Shown here: positions 8,534-21,139 of the stretch, piece by piece
Layout: each line of letters begins with the position of its first letter
Numbering within the stretch: the first letter of the stretch is position 1
Assembly: GCF_000367945.1 (NCBI RefSeq)
Contig: NZ_KB849179.1
Coordinates: 2,439,149 to 2,503,148 of the forward strand
DNA length: 64,000 bases
From: Acinetobacter proteolyticus
Lineage (GTDB): Bacteria > Pseudomonadota > Gammaproteobacteria > Pseudomonadales > Moraxellaceae
Direction of reading: 5' to 3'
Made by a program: the position numbers and the translations under genes
Notes under the pieces: generated by a model
Told to the model about the DNA's origin: nothing
Database searches by the model: none
What the model saw: the letters and a program-made list of their open reading frames with translations, nothing else

Positions 8534-8685
8534 AAAATATCAGTCCATCTCGATAAAGCAACGTTGCCTAGTTATGCTGAATTGATCATTTTGAAAGGTA
8601 AGTTCAGCAAATGAGTCACTGAGCAAATTTATTTTTTCTTCTAATATGCGCCTACTGAATAGCAACCTTAGAGCTTTAGGTTCAC

Positions 8686-9831
8686 ATGACTCAATTGCCA
8701 AAAGTTAAACGCAGTTTTCTTCACCATCCCACTGCGAAAAAAATGCTGAACAGCCGCACCAGCCTTCAAGCACGCAAAATATTTTCCAATGCGACAGATC
8801 GGATCTTGCGTGGACCTCAACTCGCGCTGTCAGGCAAAACCCCTTTTGATATTGTGTATGAACGTGAAATCATCAGCCTACGTCACTATACAGTAGCAAC
8901 TGATAGCAGCACCCAACATCGTATTCCTTTGGTGATTGTGCCCCCACTGGCTGCCAATATGCTGATCTATGATTTATTCCCAAATCGTAGCCTAGTGCGT
9001 TATTTTCTAGCCCAAGGTTTTGATGTTTATCTGATTGATTGGGGCACACCGAGTCTACGTCAGGCCAAATATAATCTTGGCACTTATGTGAAAACCTTTA
9101 TGCCTGACTTTATCGAAAAAATTCGTGAGCATAGCGGTCAGCAACAACTGTCACTGTTTGGTTGGAGTCTTGGCGGAGCTTTATCCTTGTGTTATACCGC
9201 TCTTTTCAAAGATAAAAATATCCAGAATCTGATGATCTTGGCTTCACCCATCAATACGCATAAGTCAGGTTATATGGGTAAGTTTTATCAGCGCCTGACA
9301 GTGCCTGCACAGTGGATTCGAAGTAATACCAAATTCCGTATTCACCAAGTGCCGAGCCGTGTCTTTCATATTCATGGTTGGCAAAACACGCTAGGATTTA
9401 AACTCACCGATCCGATTGGAAACTTTAAAAACTACTGGGAACTGTTAAAGAACCTGAATGATCGCCAATTTGTAATTAACCATGCCACTTCAAGCTCTTT
9501 TGTCGACAATATGTTGGCGTATCCAGGCGGTGTGATGCGCGATATTATTCTGCGTTTCTGGATTGATAATGAATTATCGACGGGTTCAGTTCAATTTGGT
9601 GAACAACGCGCAAATCTAAAAGATATTGATTGTTCAGTACTGGCCATTGGCGGTAGTAGCGACATCATCGTAACTGCAGAAGCAGTCCGCCCATTGATGG
9701 ATTTAATCAGCAGCAGCGACAAGCAATTTGAAATTGTGCCGGGTGGGCATATGGGGCTGGTCTCAGGCAGTCAAGCACCTGAATTGGTCTGGCCTGTGGT
9801 GACCCAGTGGCTAGCCCCACGTTCTAACTAA
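8686..9831 (+). CDS. PhaC-like alpha/beta-fold hydrolase
   Basis: The protein has 381 residues. It resembles class III polyhydroxyalkanoate synthases over its length: PLVIVPPLAANMLIYDLFP, then YFLAQGFDVYLIDWGTPS, and a late GGHMGLVSG containing the catalytic His. The nucleophile elbow, however, reads GWSLGG, a serine lipase-type box, whereas PhaC uses G-x-C-x-G. The active enzyme is therefore more likely a hydrolase or acyltransferase than a polymer synthase. No phaE, phaB or phasin gene is nearby. Soluble; no signal peptide. It is followed by a strong terminator at 9850. Confidence 0.82.
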   Translation: MTQLPKVKRSFLHHPTAKKMLNSRTSLQARKIFSNATDRILRGPQLALSGKTPFDIVYEREIISLRHYTVATDSSTQHRIPLVIVPPLAANMLIYDLFPNRSLVRYFLAQGFDVYLIDWGTPSLRQAKYNLGTYVKTFMPDFIEKIREHSGQQQLSLFGWSLGGALSLCYTALFKDKNIQNLMILASPINTHKSGYMGKFYQRLTVPAQWIRSNTKFRIHQVPSRVFHIHGWQNTLGFKLTDPIGNFKNYWELLKNLNDRQFVINHATSSSFVDNMLAYPGGVMRDIILRFWIDNELSTGSVQFGEQRANLKDIDCSVLAIGGSSDIIVTAEAVRPLMDLISSSDKQFEIVPGGHMGLVSGSQAPELVWPVVTQWLAPRSN

Positions 9832-9849
9832 GCTGTATCATTCTCAAAC

Positions 9850-9879
9850 AAAAAAGCTGCCATCATCGGCAGCTTTTTT
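9850..9879. terminator. Bidirectional rho-independent terminator
   Basis: GCTGCC-N6-GGCAGC flanked by A and T runs on both sides. It serves the hydrolase gene (plus) and the c-di-GMP gene (minus), which converge here. Confidence 0.9.
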
Positions 9880-9897
9880 CATGTCCATCCAACATGA

Positions 9898-11961
9898 TCA
9901 GGCAAAATGCTGATACCGATGCAATACCAAACCTTCAACATTGACTGGCGTGCCTAACAAATAGCCTTGTAACTGGTTACAGCCCAAACTGGTCAGAATA
10001 TCAGCCTGCTGCTGTGTTTCGACGCCTTCTGCGGTCACCACCAATCCTAATTTTGCTGCCAGATGGATAATGCTTTCGAGAATTGCCTCTTCTTTCGAAT
10101 TCGGTTTTAAATCAATCAGGAAACCGCGGTCAATCTTAAGCTCATCGACAGGTAAGTCTTTTAAATACAAGAAACTTGAATAGCCCGTGCCAAAGTCATC
10201 AATGGCAATACGAATACCAAGCTTACGTAAGCGTTCCAGCGTACGAATGCTGGAATCAATATGATGCATGGCTGTGGATTCAGTAATTTCAAGAATGAGG
10301 TGATGTGGCTGGATTTGGTATTGTTCTAATAATTGTTCAAGGACACTAAACAGCTTTTTATTTTCGAATTGTAGTGCAGAAAGATTAACGGCAATTGGAT
10401 AAAACGGACTTTGACTTCGTTCCCATTTCTGGATTTGCTGACAGGCTTGTTCCAGTGCCCAGTATCCCATCGGAATAATCAAACCAGTTTTTTCTGCCCC
10501 TTCAATAAACATTTGCGGGGTCAGCAGTCCTAGGGTTGGATGCTTCCAGCGAATCAAGGCTTCAACACCACAAACCTCATAACTCGAGGTAAATTTAGGT
10601 TGATAGAACAGTACAAATTGTTGCTCATCGACCGCTTTATACAGGTCATTGATCAGTTTGGACTGACTACGTACATCTTGCTGATCTGACATGGAATGGA
10701 ACATGGTATAGGTATTGCGCCCCTGATCTTTAGAGATCAGCATGGCGACATCGGCATTAATCAATAAGTCTTGTACATTGGTGCCATGTTCAGGGTACAT
10801 CGCAATCCCGACACTGGCAGAAATATTAATATCCTTTGCCGCAATCAGATAAGTTTCCTGAATATAATGCAGAATATCTTCTGAAAGCTGCATTGCTTCA
10901 TTGATATCGGTATTCTCGGAAATTAAAACAAACTCATCGCCCCCAATCCGAAACAACTTATGGCTTGAATCCATTTTATTATATAAACGGTTTGCCATCT
11001 GAATCAGTAGCTGATCACCAATATGATGACCAAAAGCATCATTCACGGACTTAAAACGATCTAAATCAATATATAGAAATGCAGCTTTTTGCGCATTTAA
11101 ACGATGATGATTAAACACCACTTCTGCATGTTCAGTCAGATACAAACGATTCGGGAGCTTGGTTAGTGCATCATGTAAAGATTGGGTTGCCAGTTCTTTG
11201 TTGATTAAAGTGAGTTGTTCATTTCTTTCTTCCAGTCGCGCTTCCAATACGGCAACGGCAAAACCTGCCACGAGAACAAGACTGGTAATAAAAATAATGG
11301 TAAACAACAACACACTTTGTTCGGTCTGCTCAGAAGTCAGTATTTGCGCCAGACTTTCATCGAAATAGGTTGCCGCCATGCCAGTATAGTGCATCCCAAC
11401 AATACTTAAGGCCATGAGGACAGCAACGACAACTTTTAGTAAGGTGCGGTACATCACTGAAGTTTTATATTTGAAAATGAAAAAGAAACTTAAACCCGAA
11501 CCACTAATTGCGATGAGAACAGAACACAAGACCAAAAGCGGATCATAATGCATGGCATGATGTTCTACCTTCAATGCTGCCATCCCCGTATAATGCATCC
11601 CTGATATTCCCAGGCCCATAAACACCGCACCAAGGATTAAGCGAGGGATTGGTAAAGTGGGGCGTGAAGTCAACCAAACAGCAAAAATCGACGCTGCCGC
11701 CCCGATAAGATAGGACAGTATGGTTAAATTAATGTCAAAATAATAGCCTTCTGGCAAATGGCTAGCCAGCATTCCCACAAAGTGCATTGACCATATCGCC
11801 AACCCCAAGATTAGCCCACTCGCAATCAAAATGCTTTTTTCAAACTTTTTATAAGCACCTTTAAAGACGAGTTCTTCCATCGATACTGCAACGTAACAAG
11901 TTACGACTGCAACCAAAATGGAAACGATGACCAATGTGCTATCGTAATCAACGTGAACCAT
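9898..11961 (-). CDS. MHYT-GGDEF-EAL c-di-GMP turnover protein
   Basis: The protein has 687 residues. The N-terminal 230 are a seven-helix MHYT sensor with three motif copies: IWSMHFVGM, GMHYTGMAAL and GMHYTGMAA, thought to bind a metal or a diatomic gas. A GGDEF domain follows (about 265-430), with an intact RIGGDEFVL active site but no obvious RxxD inhibitory site. Then comes an EAL domain (about 440-680) starting EALIRWKHP with a DDFGTGYSS loop. Both active sites look intact, so it may make or degrade c-di-GMP. It is membrane bound and probably controls motility or biofilm. It is preceded by a possible small ORF at 11977-12066. Confidence 0.93.
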   Translation of the reverse strand: MVHVDYDSTLVIVSILVAVVTCYVAVSMEELVFKGAYKKFEKSILIASGLILGLAIWSMHFVGMLASHLPEGYYFDINLTILSYLIGAAASIFAVWLTSRPTLPIPRLILGAVFMGLGISGMHYTGMAALKVEHHAMHYDPLLVLCSVLIAISGSGLSFFFIFKYKTSVMYRTLLKVVVAVLMALSIVGMHYTGMAATYFDESLAQILTSEQTEQSVLLFTIIFITSLVLVAGFAVAVLEARLEERNEQLTLINKELATQSLHDALTKLPNRLYLTEHAEVVFNHHRLNAQKAAFLYIDLDRFKSVNDAFGHHIGDQLLIQMANRLYNKMDSSHKLFRIGGDEFVLISENTDINEAMQLSEDILHYIQETYLIAAKDINISASVGIAMYPEHGTNVQDLLINADVAMLISKDQGRNTYTMFHSMSDQQDVRSQSKLINDLYKAVDEQQFVLFYQPKFTSSYEVCGVEALIRWKHPTLGLLTPQMFIEGAEKTGLIIPMGYWALEQACQQIQKWERSQSPFYPIAVNLSALQFENKKLFSVLEQLLEQYQIQPHHLILEITESTAMHHIDSSIRTLERLRKLGIRIAIDDFGTGYSSFLYLKDLPVDELKIDRGFLIDLKPNSKEEAILESIIHLAAKLGLVVTAEGVETQQQADILTSLGCNQLQGYLLGTPVNVEGLVLHRYQHFA

Positions 11962-11976
11962 AAAGGACTTCCATGA

Positions 11977-12066
11977 TTATTCAGTACTTTTTTTTATATG
12001 ATGAGCAAAATGCTCGAAATCCGAACGACGTTTCACACCTAAAGAAGTCATGAATCTTGTATTCAT
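11977..12066 (-). CDS. Candidate 29-residue small protein or leader ORF
   Basis: An ATG at 12066 is preceded by AAGGAAAG (good spacing), and the frame ends with TAA at 11977, 15 bases before the start of the c-di-GMP protein. The peptide begins MNTRFMTSLGVKRRSDFEHF and is basic and His-rich at the end. Position and ribosome-binding site suggest it is translated and possibly coupled to the next gene. No homologue recognised. A TTGACC/TATTGT pair at 12101-12106 and 12079-12084 (16-base spacer) may be the promoter, but would leave a very short leader. Confidence 0.45.
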   Translation of the reverse strand: MNTRFMTSLGVKRRSDFEHFAHHIKKSTE

Positions 12067-12405
12067 AAACTTTCCTTAACAATAACATCATCTAGCATAA
12101 GGTCAAGTCTTTTTCACTTTATAAATCAATAGAATAAAAGCATACAATCATTTCAAACCAATGAAAAGTCTTGTTTTTTTATTTCATTTTTTTGACCAAA
12201 AGACTCATTTATTTTTACCAGATCATTTTTATTTTTAAGTCATTACAATGTGTTTGTTTTTTACCGTGCAGACACCCCAAAGCATGCAGCAATTTTTAGT
12301 TTAAATTGTGATGATTACCCCACAGCAAAACGGTTAAAACACAAACAATATAAGCTTATTTTTTCTTCTGTAGTGTTATAACTCTGTTATCAACAAACAT
12401 AAAAA
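12067..12405. other. Long AT-rich gene-free stretch
   Basis: About 340 bases between the c-di-GMP operon and the ilvC terminator. It has runs of T and A and a candidate minus-strand promoter near 12079-12106. No other ORF, repeat or RNA-like hairpin was recognised. Confidence 0.5.
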
Positions 12406-12426
12406 ACCCACTCAAATAGAGTGGGT
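12406..12426 (-). terminator. Terminator of the ilv operon
   Basis: ACCCACTC-N5-GAGTGGGT, followed on the minus strand by a T run. It lies 31 bases past the ilvC stop. Confidence 0.9.
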
Positions 12427-12456
12427 CTTCGCGTTCAAATCAATTGATTCGAGAAA

Positions 12457-13584
<1,128 letters not shown>

Positions 13585-13595
13585 TTTTTAAAAAC

Positions 13596-14087
13596 TTAAA
13601 TTGTTAAAACTTTTTCGCCACGCGCGATGCCTGATACACCAGAGCGTACAACTTCCAGAATGGTATTTTCAGCCAGTGCATCAATAAAACCATCAATCTT
13701 TTCAGTGGTACCTGCGATCTGAATGGTATATGTCGTTGGTGTTACATCCACAATCTGAGCACGGAAGATATCAGCCGTACGTTTGATTTCCGCACGTGCC
13801 GCACCCAATGCTTTGACTTTGATGAGCATCAACTCACGTTCAATATGTGAACCTTCAGATAAATCAACCACTTTTACCACTTCAACCAATTTGTTCAGTT
13901 GCTTGGTGATCTGCTCGATTTTATGATCATCGCCATAAGTCGTTAAGGTCAAACGCGACAAGGTTTCATCTTCTGTCGGTGCAACATTGAGTGTTTCAAT
14001 GTTGTAGCCACGTTGACTGAATAAGCCAACAAGACGAGAAAGCGCACCAGCTTCGTTTTCAACGAGTACAGAAATAATATGTCTCAT
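13596..14087 (-). CDS. ilvH: Acetolactate synthase small (regulatory) subunit
   Basis: The protein has 163 residues. The N-terminal ACT domain (about 2-76) reads ISVLVENEAGALSRLVGLFSQRGYNIETL, the valine-binding region. The C-terminal half is the ALS small-subunit domain. It stabilises the catalytic subunit and gives feedback inhibition by valine. Its ATG overlaps the last base of the large-subunit gene, so translation is coupled. Length equals E. coli IlvH. Confidence 0.97.
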   Translation of the reverse strand: MRHIISVLVENEAGALSRLVGLFSQRGYNIETLNVAPTEDETLSRLTLTTYGDDHKIEQITKQLNKLVEVVKVVDLSEGSHIERELMLIKVKALGAARAEIKRTADIFRAQIVDVTPTTYTIQIAGTTEKIDGFIDALAENTILEVVRSGVSGIARGEKVLTI

Positions 14088-15811
14088 TATGTACGCTCCC
14101 CTTTACCTAACCACATATCCTTCATGGACTGACCTGCAATCAACATTGGATAAACATGTTCTGTACGATCAACCATGACATTAATGAATACACATTTATC
14201 ATTAATTGCCATCGCTTCAGCTAATTTAGAATCGAGCTCGTCAGCATGGTTAATCTGAATACCGACATGACCATACGCTTCCATTAACTTGGCAAAGTCT
14301 GGTAATGAATCTACATAAGAACTTGAATGACGTCCTTCGTAGTTCATGTCTTGCCATTGCTTCACCATGCCCAAAGCTTGGTTGTTTAAGCAGAGAATTT
14401 TTACATTCAAGCCATATTGCTTGCAGGTCGATAATTCTTGGATACACATCTGAATCGATGCTTCACCAGTAATACAAACCACTTGCTGGTCTGGGAATGC
14501 AAGCTTTGCAGCCATTGCATACGGTAAACCAACACCCATAGTGCCTAAGCCACCAGAGTTGATCCACTGACGTGGACGTTTGTATTTGTAGTAGTTCGCA
14601 CCAAACATTTGATGCTGCCCCACGTCAGAAGTAATGATGGCTTCACCATTGGTCGCACGATCTAATGCCTCAACCACTTGCTGAGGTTTCATTACACCAT
14701 TTTGACCTGCTTCATAACGTAAGCCGTGTACTTTGCGCCATTCATTGATCTGAGACCACCATGCTGCAATTGCTTCAGGGTTTGGCTTAGATACATTCAT
14801 TTGTTTGAGTTGTGCCAACATTTCTTGAAGCACTGGCTCTACTGCACCCACGATTGGGATGTGCGCCATAATGGTCTTCGAGATGGTTGCTGGATCAACA
14901 TCAATATGAATCACTTTTGCATTGGTACAGAATTTTGCAGGGTTGTTGGTTACACGGTCATCGAAACGTGCACCAATAGCCAAAATTACATCTGCGTTAT
15001 GCATCGCCATATTGGCTTCATAAGTACCATGCATCCCCAACATGCCCACGAATTGTGGATCATTACCAGGGAAAGCGCCTAAGCCCATCAACGTATTGGT
15101 GACTGGATAACCCAACAAATGTGCAAGCTCCGTCAATAAGCCAGACGCATTGCCTTGAACCACACCACCACCGGTATAGATCATTGGACGTTTAGCCGTA
15201 ATCAACTCATCAATCGCTTTGCGAATTTGACCCGAGTGACCACGTGAAGGCGGCTGATATGAACGCATCTTCACTTTTTCAGGATATTCGTAGGCAAACT
15301 TTTCCGCAGGATTGGTTGCATCTTTCGGAATATCAACCACAACTGGACCCGGACGACCAGACGCAGCAATATAGAATGCTTTCTTAATAATTGCAGGAAT
15401 TTCGCTAGCGTGACGCACTTGGAAACTATGTTTTACGATTGGACGAGAAATACCAACCATATCTGTTTCTTGGAATGCATCTTCTCCAATCAGATGGCTT
15501 GCAACCTGACCAGACAGAATCACCATTGGGATTGAGTCCATGTAGGCTGTTGCAATTGGAGTGACGGTATTGGTTGCGCCCGGCCCAGAAGTGACCAGTA
15601 CTACACCTGTCTTACCTGTTACGCGTGAGTATGCATCTGCCATATGACCGGCAGCTTGCTCATGACGCACGAGGTAATGGTTAATTTTGTCTTGTTGAAA
15701 TAGCGCATCATAAATATGTAATACAGCGCCGCCTGGATACCCAAAAACATGCTCTACGCCTTCGTCCGCAAGCGCACGAACGAGCATTTCACCACCAGAT
15801 AAAAGTTCCAA
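14087..15811 (-). CDS. ilvI: Acetolactate synthase large (catalytic) subunit
   Basis: This 574-residue thiamine diphosphate enzyme makes acetolactate or acetohydroxybutyrate. The catalytic Glu lies in [14 protein letters not shown], the FAD region follows, and the ThDP/Mg motif is GEASIQM with a downstream NNQALG. In the usual motif the first residues are GDGS. Translation starts at TTG (15811): [10 protein letters not shown] matches the IlvI N terminus (MEMLSGAEM), and an AGGGTG ribosome-binding site lies 7 bases upstream. A hairpin and a possible mini-ORF precede it. It is the first gene of ilvI-ilvH-ilvC. Confidence 0.97.
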   Translation of the reverse strand: MELLSGGEMLVRALADEGVEHVFGYPGGAVLHIYDALFQQDKINHYLVRHEQAAGHMADAYSRVTGKTGVVLVTSGPGATNTVTPIATAYMDSIPMVILSGQVASHLIGEDAFQETDMVGISRPIVKHSFQVRHASEIPAIIKKAFYIAASGRPGPVVVDIPKDATNPAEKFAYEYPEKVKMRSYQPPSRGHSGQIRKAIDELITAKRPMIYTGGGVVQGNASGLLTELAHLLGYPVTNTLMGLGAFPGNDPQFVGMLGMHGTYEANMAMHNADVILAIGARFDDRVTNNPAKFCTNAKVIHIDVDPATISKTIMAHIPIVGAVEPVLQEMLAQLKQMNVSKPNPEAIAAWWSQINEWRKVHGLRYEAGQNGVMKPQQVVEALDRATNGEAIITSDVGQHQMFGANYYKYKRPRQWINSGGLGTMGVGLPYAMAAKLAFPDQQVVCITGEASIQMCIQELSTCKQYGLNVKILCLNNQALGMVKQWQDMNYEGRHSSSYVDSLPDFAKLMEAYGHVGIQINHADELDSKLAEAMAINDKCVFINVMVDRTEHVYPMLIAGQSMKDMWLGKGERT

Positions 15812-15833
15812 CGTGATTCACCCTAGTATTTTG

Positions 15834-15860
15834 CACAATTTATGGGAGACATAAATTGTG
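15834..15860 (-). promoter_or_regulatory. Leader hairpin upstream of ilvI
   Basis: CACAATTTA-N9-TAAATTGTG, a perfect 9-base stem 22 bases before the TTG start of ilvI. A 9-codon ORF (ATG at 15869, peptide MNEHNLCLP, stop at 15840) ends inside it. There is no T run, so it is not a simple terminator. It may affect ilvI translation, or be an operator. Confidence 0.45.
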
Positions 15861-16320
15861 TTCATTCATTAACTTTTGCACTTCTTATAAGTGTGCGTAT
15901 TCTACTCGTTTTTGCTGCAATAGGAAAAATTTTCTGAGACTCATCAGCCGTATAAACTTGATGACATCTCGAATCAAAATGTGCTGGGATAAGCATATTT
16001 CAAAAAATCATTCTCTCGGCTAGAAAGAATGTCCATTGCAAGCCATGACATTTATTCGAAGGGTGATCAAATAAACACATATAAAACTTGAGAAAGCATT
16101 CTTGTTTCTTTCATAAGCAATGTCAAGAACAAAGAAAAGGATTTTAACGAATATTTTTTAGCTGTTGTTTTTTTAGACACATTTCACGGAATTATTTGGT
16201 CTTGTCAAAACGCCCATTTATCAAAAAACTATTTTCTTTTTAATGAAAAATAGGCATTGTAAACTGTTTATTTAGGCACTTTGATCGAAGATATACAACA
16301 TTCATTTGGGGAGATCAAAA
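15861..16320. other. Gene-free region upstream of ilvI and the DUF4124 gene
   Basis: About 460 bases between divergent genes. It must hold the ilvI promoter (minus) and that of the DUF4124 gene (plus). A CACTT-N5-AAGTG inverted repeat lies near 15880-15894. No further gene, repeat or classical Leu/Val/Ile-rich leader peptide was seen. Confidence 0.5.
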
Positions 16321-16668
16321 ATGAAATCATCTTATTTAAAAACAATCCTATATGCGATTGGAGGCACGGCATTATTGTTGTGTTCCAGCCAAAACTACGC
16401 ACAACAATATTACAAATGGGTGGATGCAAAAGGTTCAACCCATTACACCACAACGCCACCACCCAAAGGTGCCAAACGCTTGGACAAAGTTTCAACATAT
16501 GGCAATAGCCATCAAAGCAGCAATCCAACGACTCAGCAAGGCCATCAAGCGAATCCTGAAGCCACACCGAATGTAACACAGCAAGCACCGCAGACAGCGC
16601 CATCCGCTCCGGCTAACTCGGTTAAACCACAAAGCCCACCGCCTGCAGCGGCATCATCTGATCGCTAA
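16321..16668 (+). CDS. Exported DUF4124-domain protein
   Basis: The protein has 115 residues. A signal peptide (to about residue 27, ending near NYA/QQ) is followed by a DUF4124 motif (YYKWVDAKGSTHYTTTPPPKGA), which often binds nothing known but occurs in periplasmic or envelope proteins. The rest is a low-complexity tail rich in Gln, Pro, Ala and Ser. The ATG at 16321 follows a GGGGAG ribosome-binding site 6 bases away, so the upstream in-frame start is not used. It appears monocistronic. Confidence 0.85.
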   Translation: MKSSYLKTILYAIGGTALLLCSSQNYAQQYYKWVDAKGSTHYTTTPPPKGAKRLDKVSTYGNSHQSSNPTTQQGHQANPEATPNVTQQAPQTAPSAPANSVKPQSPPPAAASSDR

Positions 16669-16682
16669 ACCCATACATAATC

Positions 16683-16716
16683 CTGCAAGGTCACCTTCAA
16701 CACGGCGGCCTTGCAG
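16683..16716. other. Hairpin between the DUF4124 gene and leuS
   Basis: CTGCAAGG-N18-CCTTGCAG. There is no T run afterwards. It could end the DUF4124 transcript weakly, or form part of the leuS leader. Confidence 0.35.
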
Positions 16717-16781
16717 ATAAAATCCCGATCTAAAAACTGACATTTCCTACAATTTTGCGCTATGCTGTGCAGCAATCTTAA

Positions 16782-19436
<2,655 letters not shown>

Positions 19437-19495
19437 TTTCCCGCTTAAATTCCCTCTTCGAACAAGAGGCATGAATTTATCGAAACAAAACCCCA

Positions 19496-19526
19496 TCAAA
19501 GCCCGCTGTCATTCAACGGGCTTTGA
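19496..19526 (+). terminator. Terminator after leuS
   Basis: TCAAAGCCCG-N11-CGGGCTTTGA, then TTCT. A long stem between leuS and lptE. Confidence 0.8.
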
Positions 19527-19594
19527 TTCTAAAATGTGGTCAATTTATCAAGATTAAATCTTCCATATTTGATGGAATATTATAAGGACAAAGC

Positions 19595-20104
19595 ATGCAT
19601 TTAGTTCAACGTTTAGCTGCTATCGTTTTAACTTTAGGTCTAAGTGCAGGCTTGGTCGGCTGTGGCTTTCATCTAAAAGGAAGTAATCCTACAGCAGCAC
19701 CTTTGGTGTATAACAAACTAACTTTAGTTCTGCCTGACAATACCGATCAGCTTGAAAACCAGCTCAGCATTTATCTTGGTGCAACTGGTGTACAACTCAG
19801 TAATGCCAATGATGCCTATGTCCTTCGTGTTTTAGATTACACCCCGCGCCGCCAATTGCTGAACGGTAAACTGACTGAAGTATTGCTACGTTTAACTGTG
19901 ACCTTCCAGATTGAAGACCGTCAAGGTAAGAAAATTACTGAACCGCGTACTTTAACCGCTTCACGTACCTATCAATACGACGTGGCGACGGTCAACACCG
20001 ATAACCAACAAGAAGCTTATCTAAATCGTATTGTGATTGATGATGTGGCGCAGCAAATTACGCGTCAAATCGCAGCCAATCGTTTACCTAAAGCACAGCC
20101 TTAA
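19595..20104 (+). CDS. lptE: LPS-assembly lipoprotein LptE
   Basis: This 169-residue lipoprotein has the lipobox LVGC at residues 20-23 and the family start CGFHLKGS immediately after the cysteine. With LptD it forms the outer-membrane complex that inserts lipopolysaccharide or lipooligosaccharide in the outer leaflet. It sits between leuS and holA as in most gammaproteobacteria. The next gene starts 9 bases downstream. Confidence 0.95.
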   Translation: MHLVQRLAAIVLTLGLSAGLVGCGFHLKGSNPTAAPLVYNKLTLVLPDNTDQLENQLSIYLGATGVQLSNANDAYVLRVLDYTPRRQLLNGKLTEVLLRLTVTFQIEDRQGKKITEPRTLTASRTYQYDVATVNTDNQQEAYLNRIVIDDVAQQITRQIAANRLPKAQP

Positions 20105-20113
20105 TTTGTCACT

Positions 20114-21109
20114 ATGAAACTGGATTATGTTCAAGCCTTAAAACGGGTTCATGAAGCTCGCGGTGCATGGATCATGCATGGCCAAGAGCCTTTGCTTGAA
20201 CAAAACTTGCTTGATGCATTCCGTAAAAGCTGGCAACAGCAAGAAGTTGAGCGGCAGCGTTATGACATCAGTAGCGTGAATGACTGGAAAAATGTCTTTA
20301 ACGCACTGAATAGTTTATCCCTGTTCTCGCAACAGCTTGCGATTGAAGTACATGGCAATATCAAACCTGATGCCAATGGCCTAAAGTTGCTGAAAAGCTA
20401 TATTCAACATAATGAACATAATCTTTTGCTGATTGTTTTACCGAAACAGGACAGCAGCAGTTTAAAATCAGCTTTTTTCCAAGTGGTCGAAGCCAATGGC
20501 GTGGTGGTTCCGCTGACCGCGACCTATCCGCAAGATCGACAACGCATCTTAAGCATAGAAGCTGAAAAACTCGGGATTCAACTGAATAATGATGCATGGC
20601 AATGGTTGATGCAGCATCATGAACATAATTTGTTGGCAGCGAAAAACAGTTTAATGCGGGTTGCGGATACTTTTCCTGATATCCAGCAGATTCAGATTGA
20701 ACAATTGTATGCCTGCTTACAGGATCAATCACGGTATACGACTTATGATTTAAGTGATGCCTTGCTTGCTGGAAACTTGGCACAATCGGTTAAAATCTAT
20801 CAATATCTAATTGCTGCAGGTGAGCCTGATAGTTTGATCTTATGGACCCTAAGCAAAGAAATGCGCTTATTAATGCAGTTGTTTGAACAACCCCATAATG
20901 CCATTCAACTCGGGATCTGGAAAACCAAAGTCTCGCAATATCAACAAGCATTACGCCGCCTCAACCCAAGGCAATTTCTGACGTGGTCTGATTTATTGCT
21001 GCGCATTGATGCTGCGATTAAAGGCATGTCCAAAGAAAATCCTGAACAACTGATGCTCCAAGCTTTAGCTGAATTGTGTGGTACCACCCTGTTTGCTCAA
21101 CCGGCTTAA
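20114..21109 (+). CDS. holA: DNA polymerase III delta subunit
   Basis: The protein has 331 residues. It is the clamp-loader subunit that opens the beta sliding clamp. The N-terminal region (AWIMHGQEPLLEQNLLDAFRKSW) and the three-domain layout fit HolA. The sequence is strongly divergent, as is usual for this family. It follows lptE within 10 bases, so the two are co-transcribed. Confidence 0.95.
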   Translation: MKLDYVQALKRVHEARGAWIMHGQEPLLEQNLLDAFRKSWQQQEVERQRYDISSVNDWKNVFNALNSLSLFSQQLAIEVHGNIKPDANGLKLLKSYIQHNEHNLLLIVLPKQDSSSLKSAFFQVVEANGVVVPLTATYPQDRQRILSIEAEKLGIQLNNDAWQWLMQHHEHNLLAAKNSLMRVADTFPDIQQIQIEQLYACLQDQSRYTTYDLSDALLAGNLAQSVKIYQYLIAAGEPDSLILWTLSKEMRLLMQLFEQPHNAIQLGIWKTKVSQYQQALRRLNPRQFLTWSDLLLRIDAAIKGMSKENPEQLMLQALAELCGTTLFAQPA

Positions 21110-21139
21110 AGCAAACATCTCCTTCAGATTATAAAAATA

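Noticed and set aside
8686..9831. Naming the gene phaC
   Set aside because: The catalytic Cys box is Ser here, and no other PHA genes are nearby.
16683..16716. T-box or riboswitch upstream of leuS
   Set aside because: Only one simple hairpin; no T-box sequence or anti-terminator was recognised.
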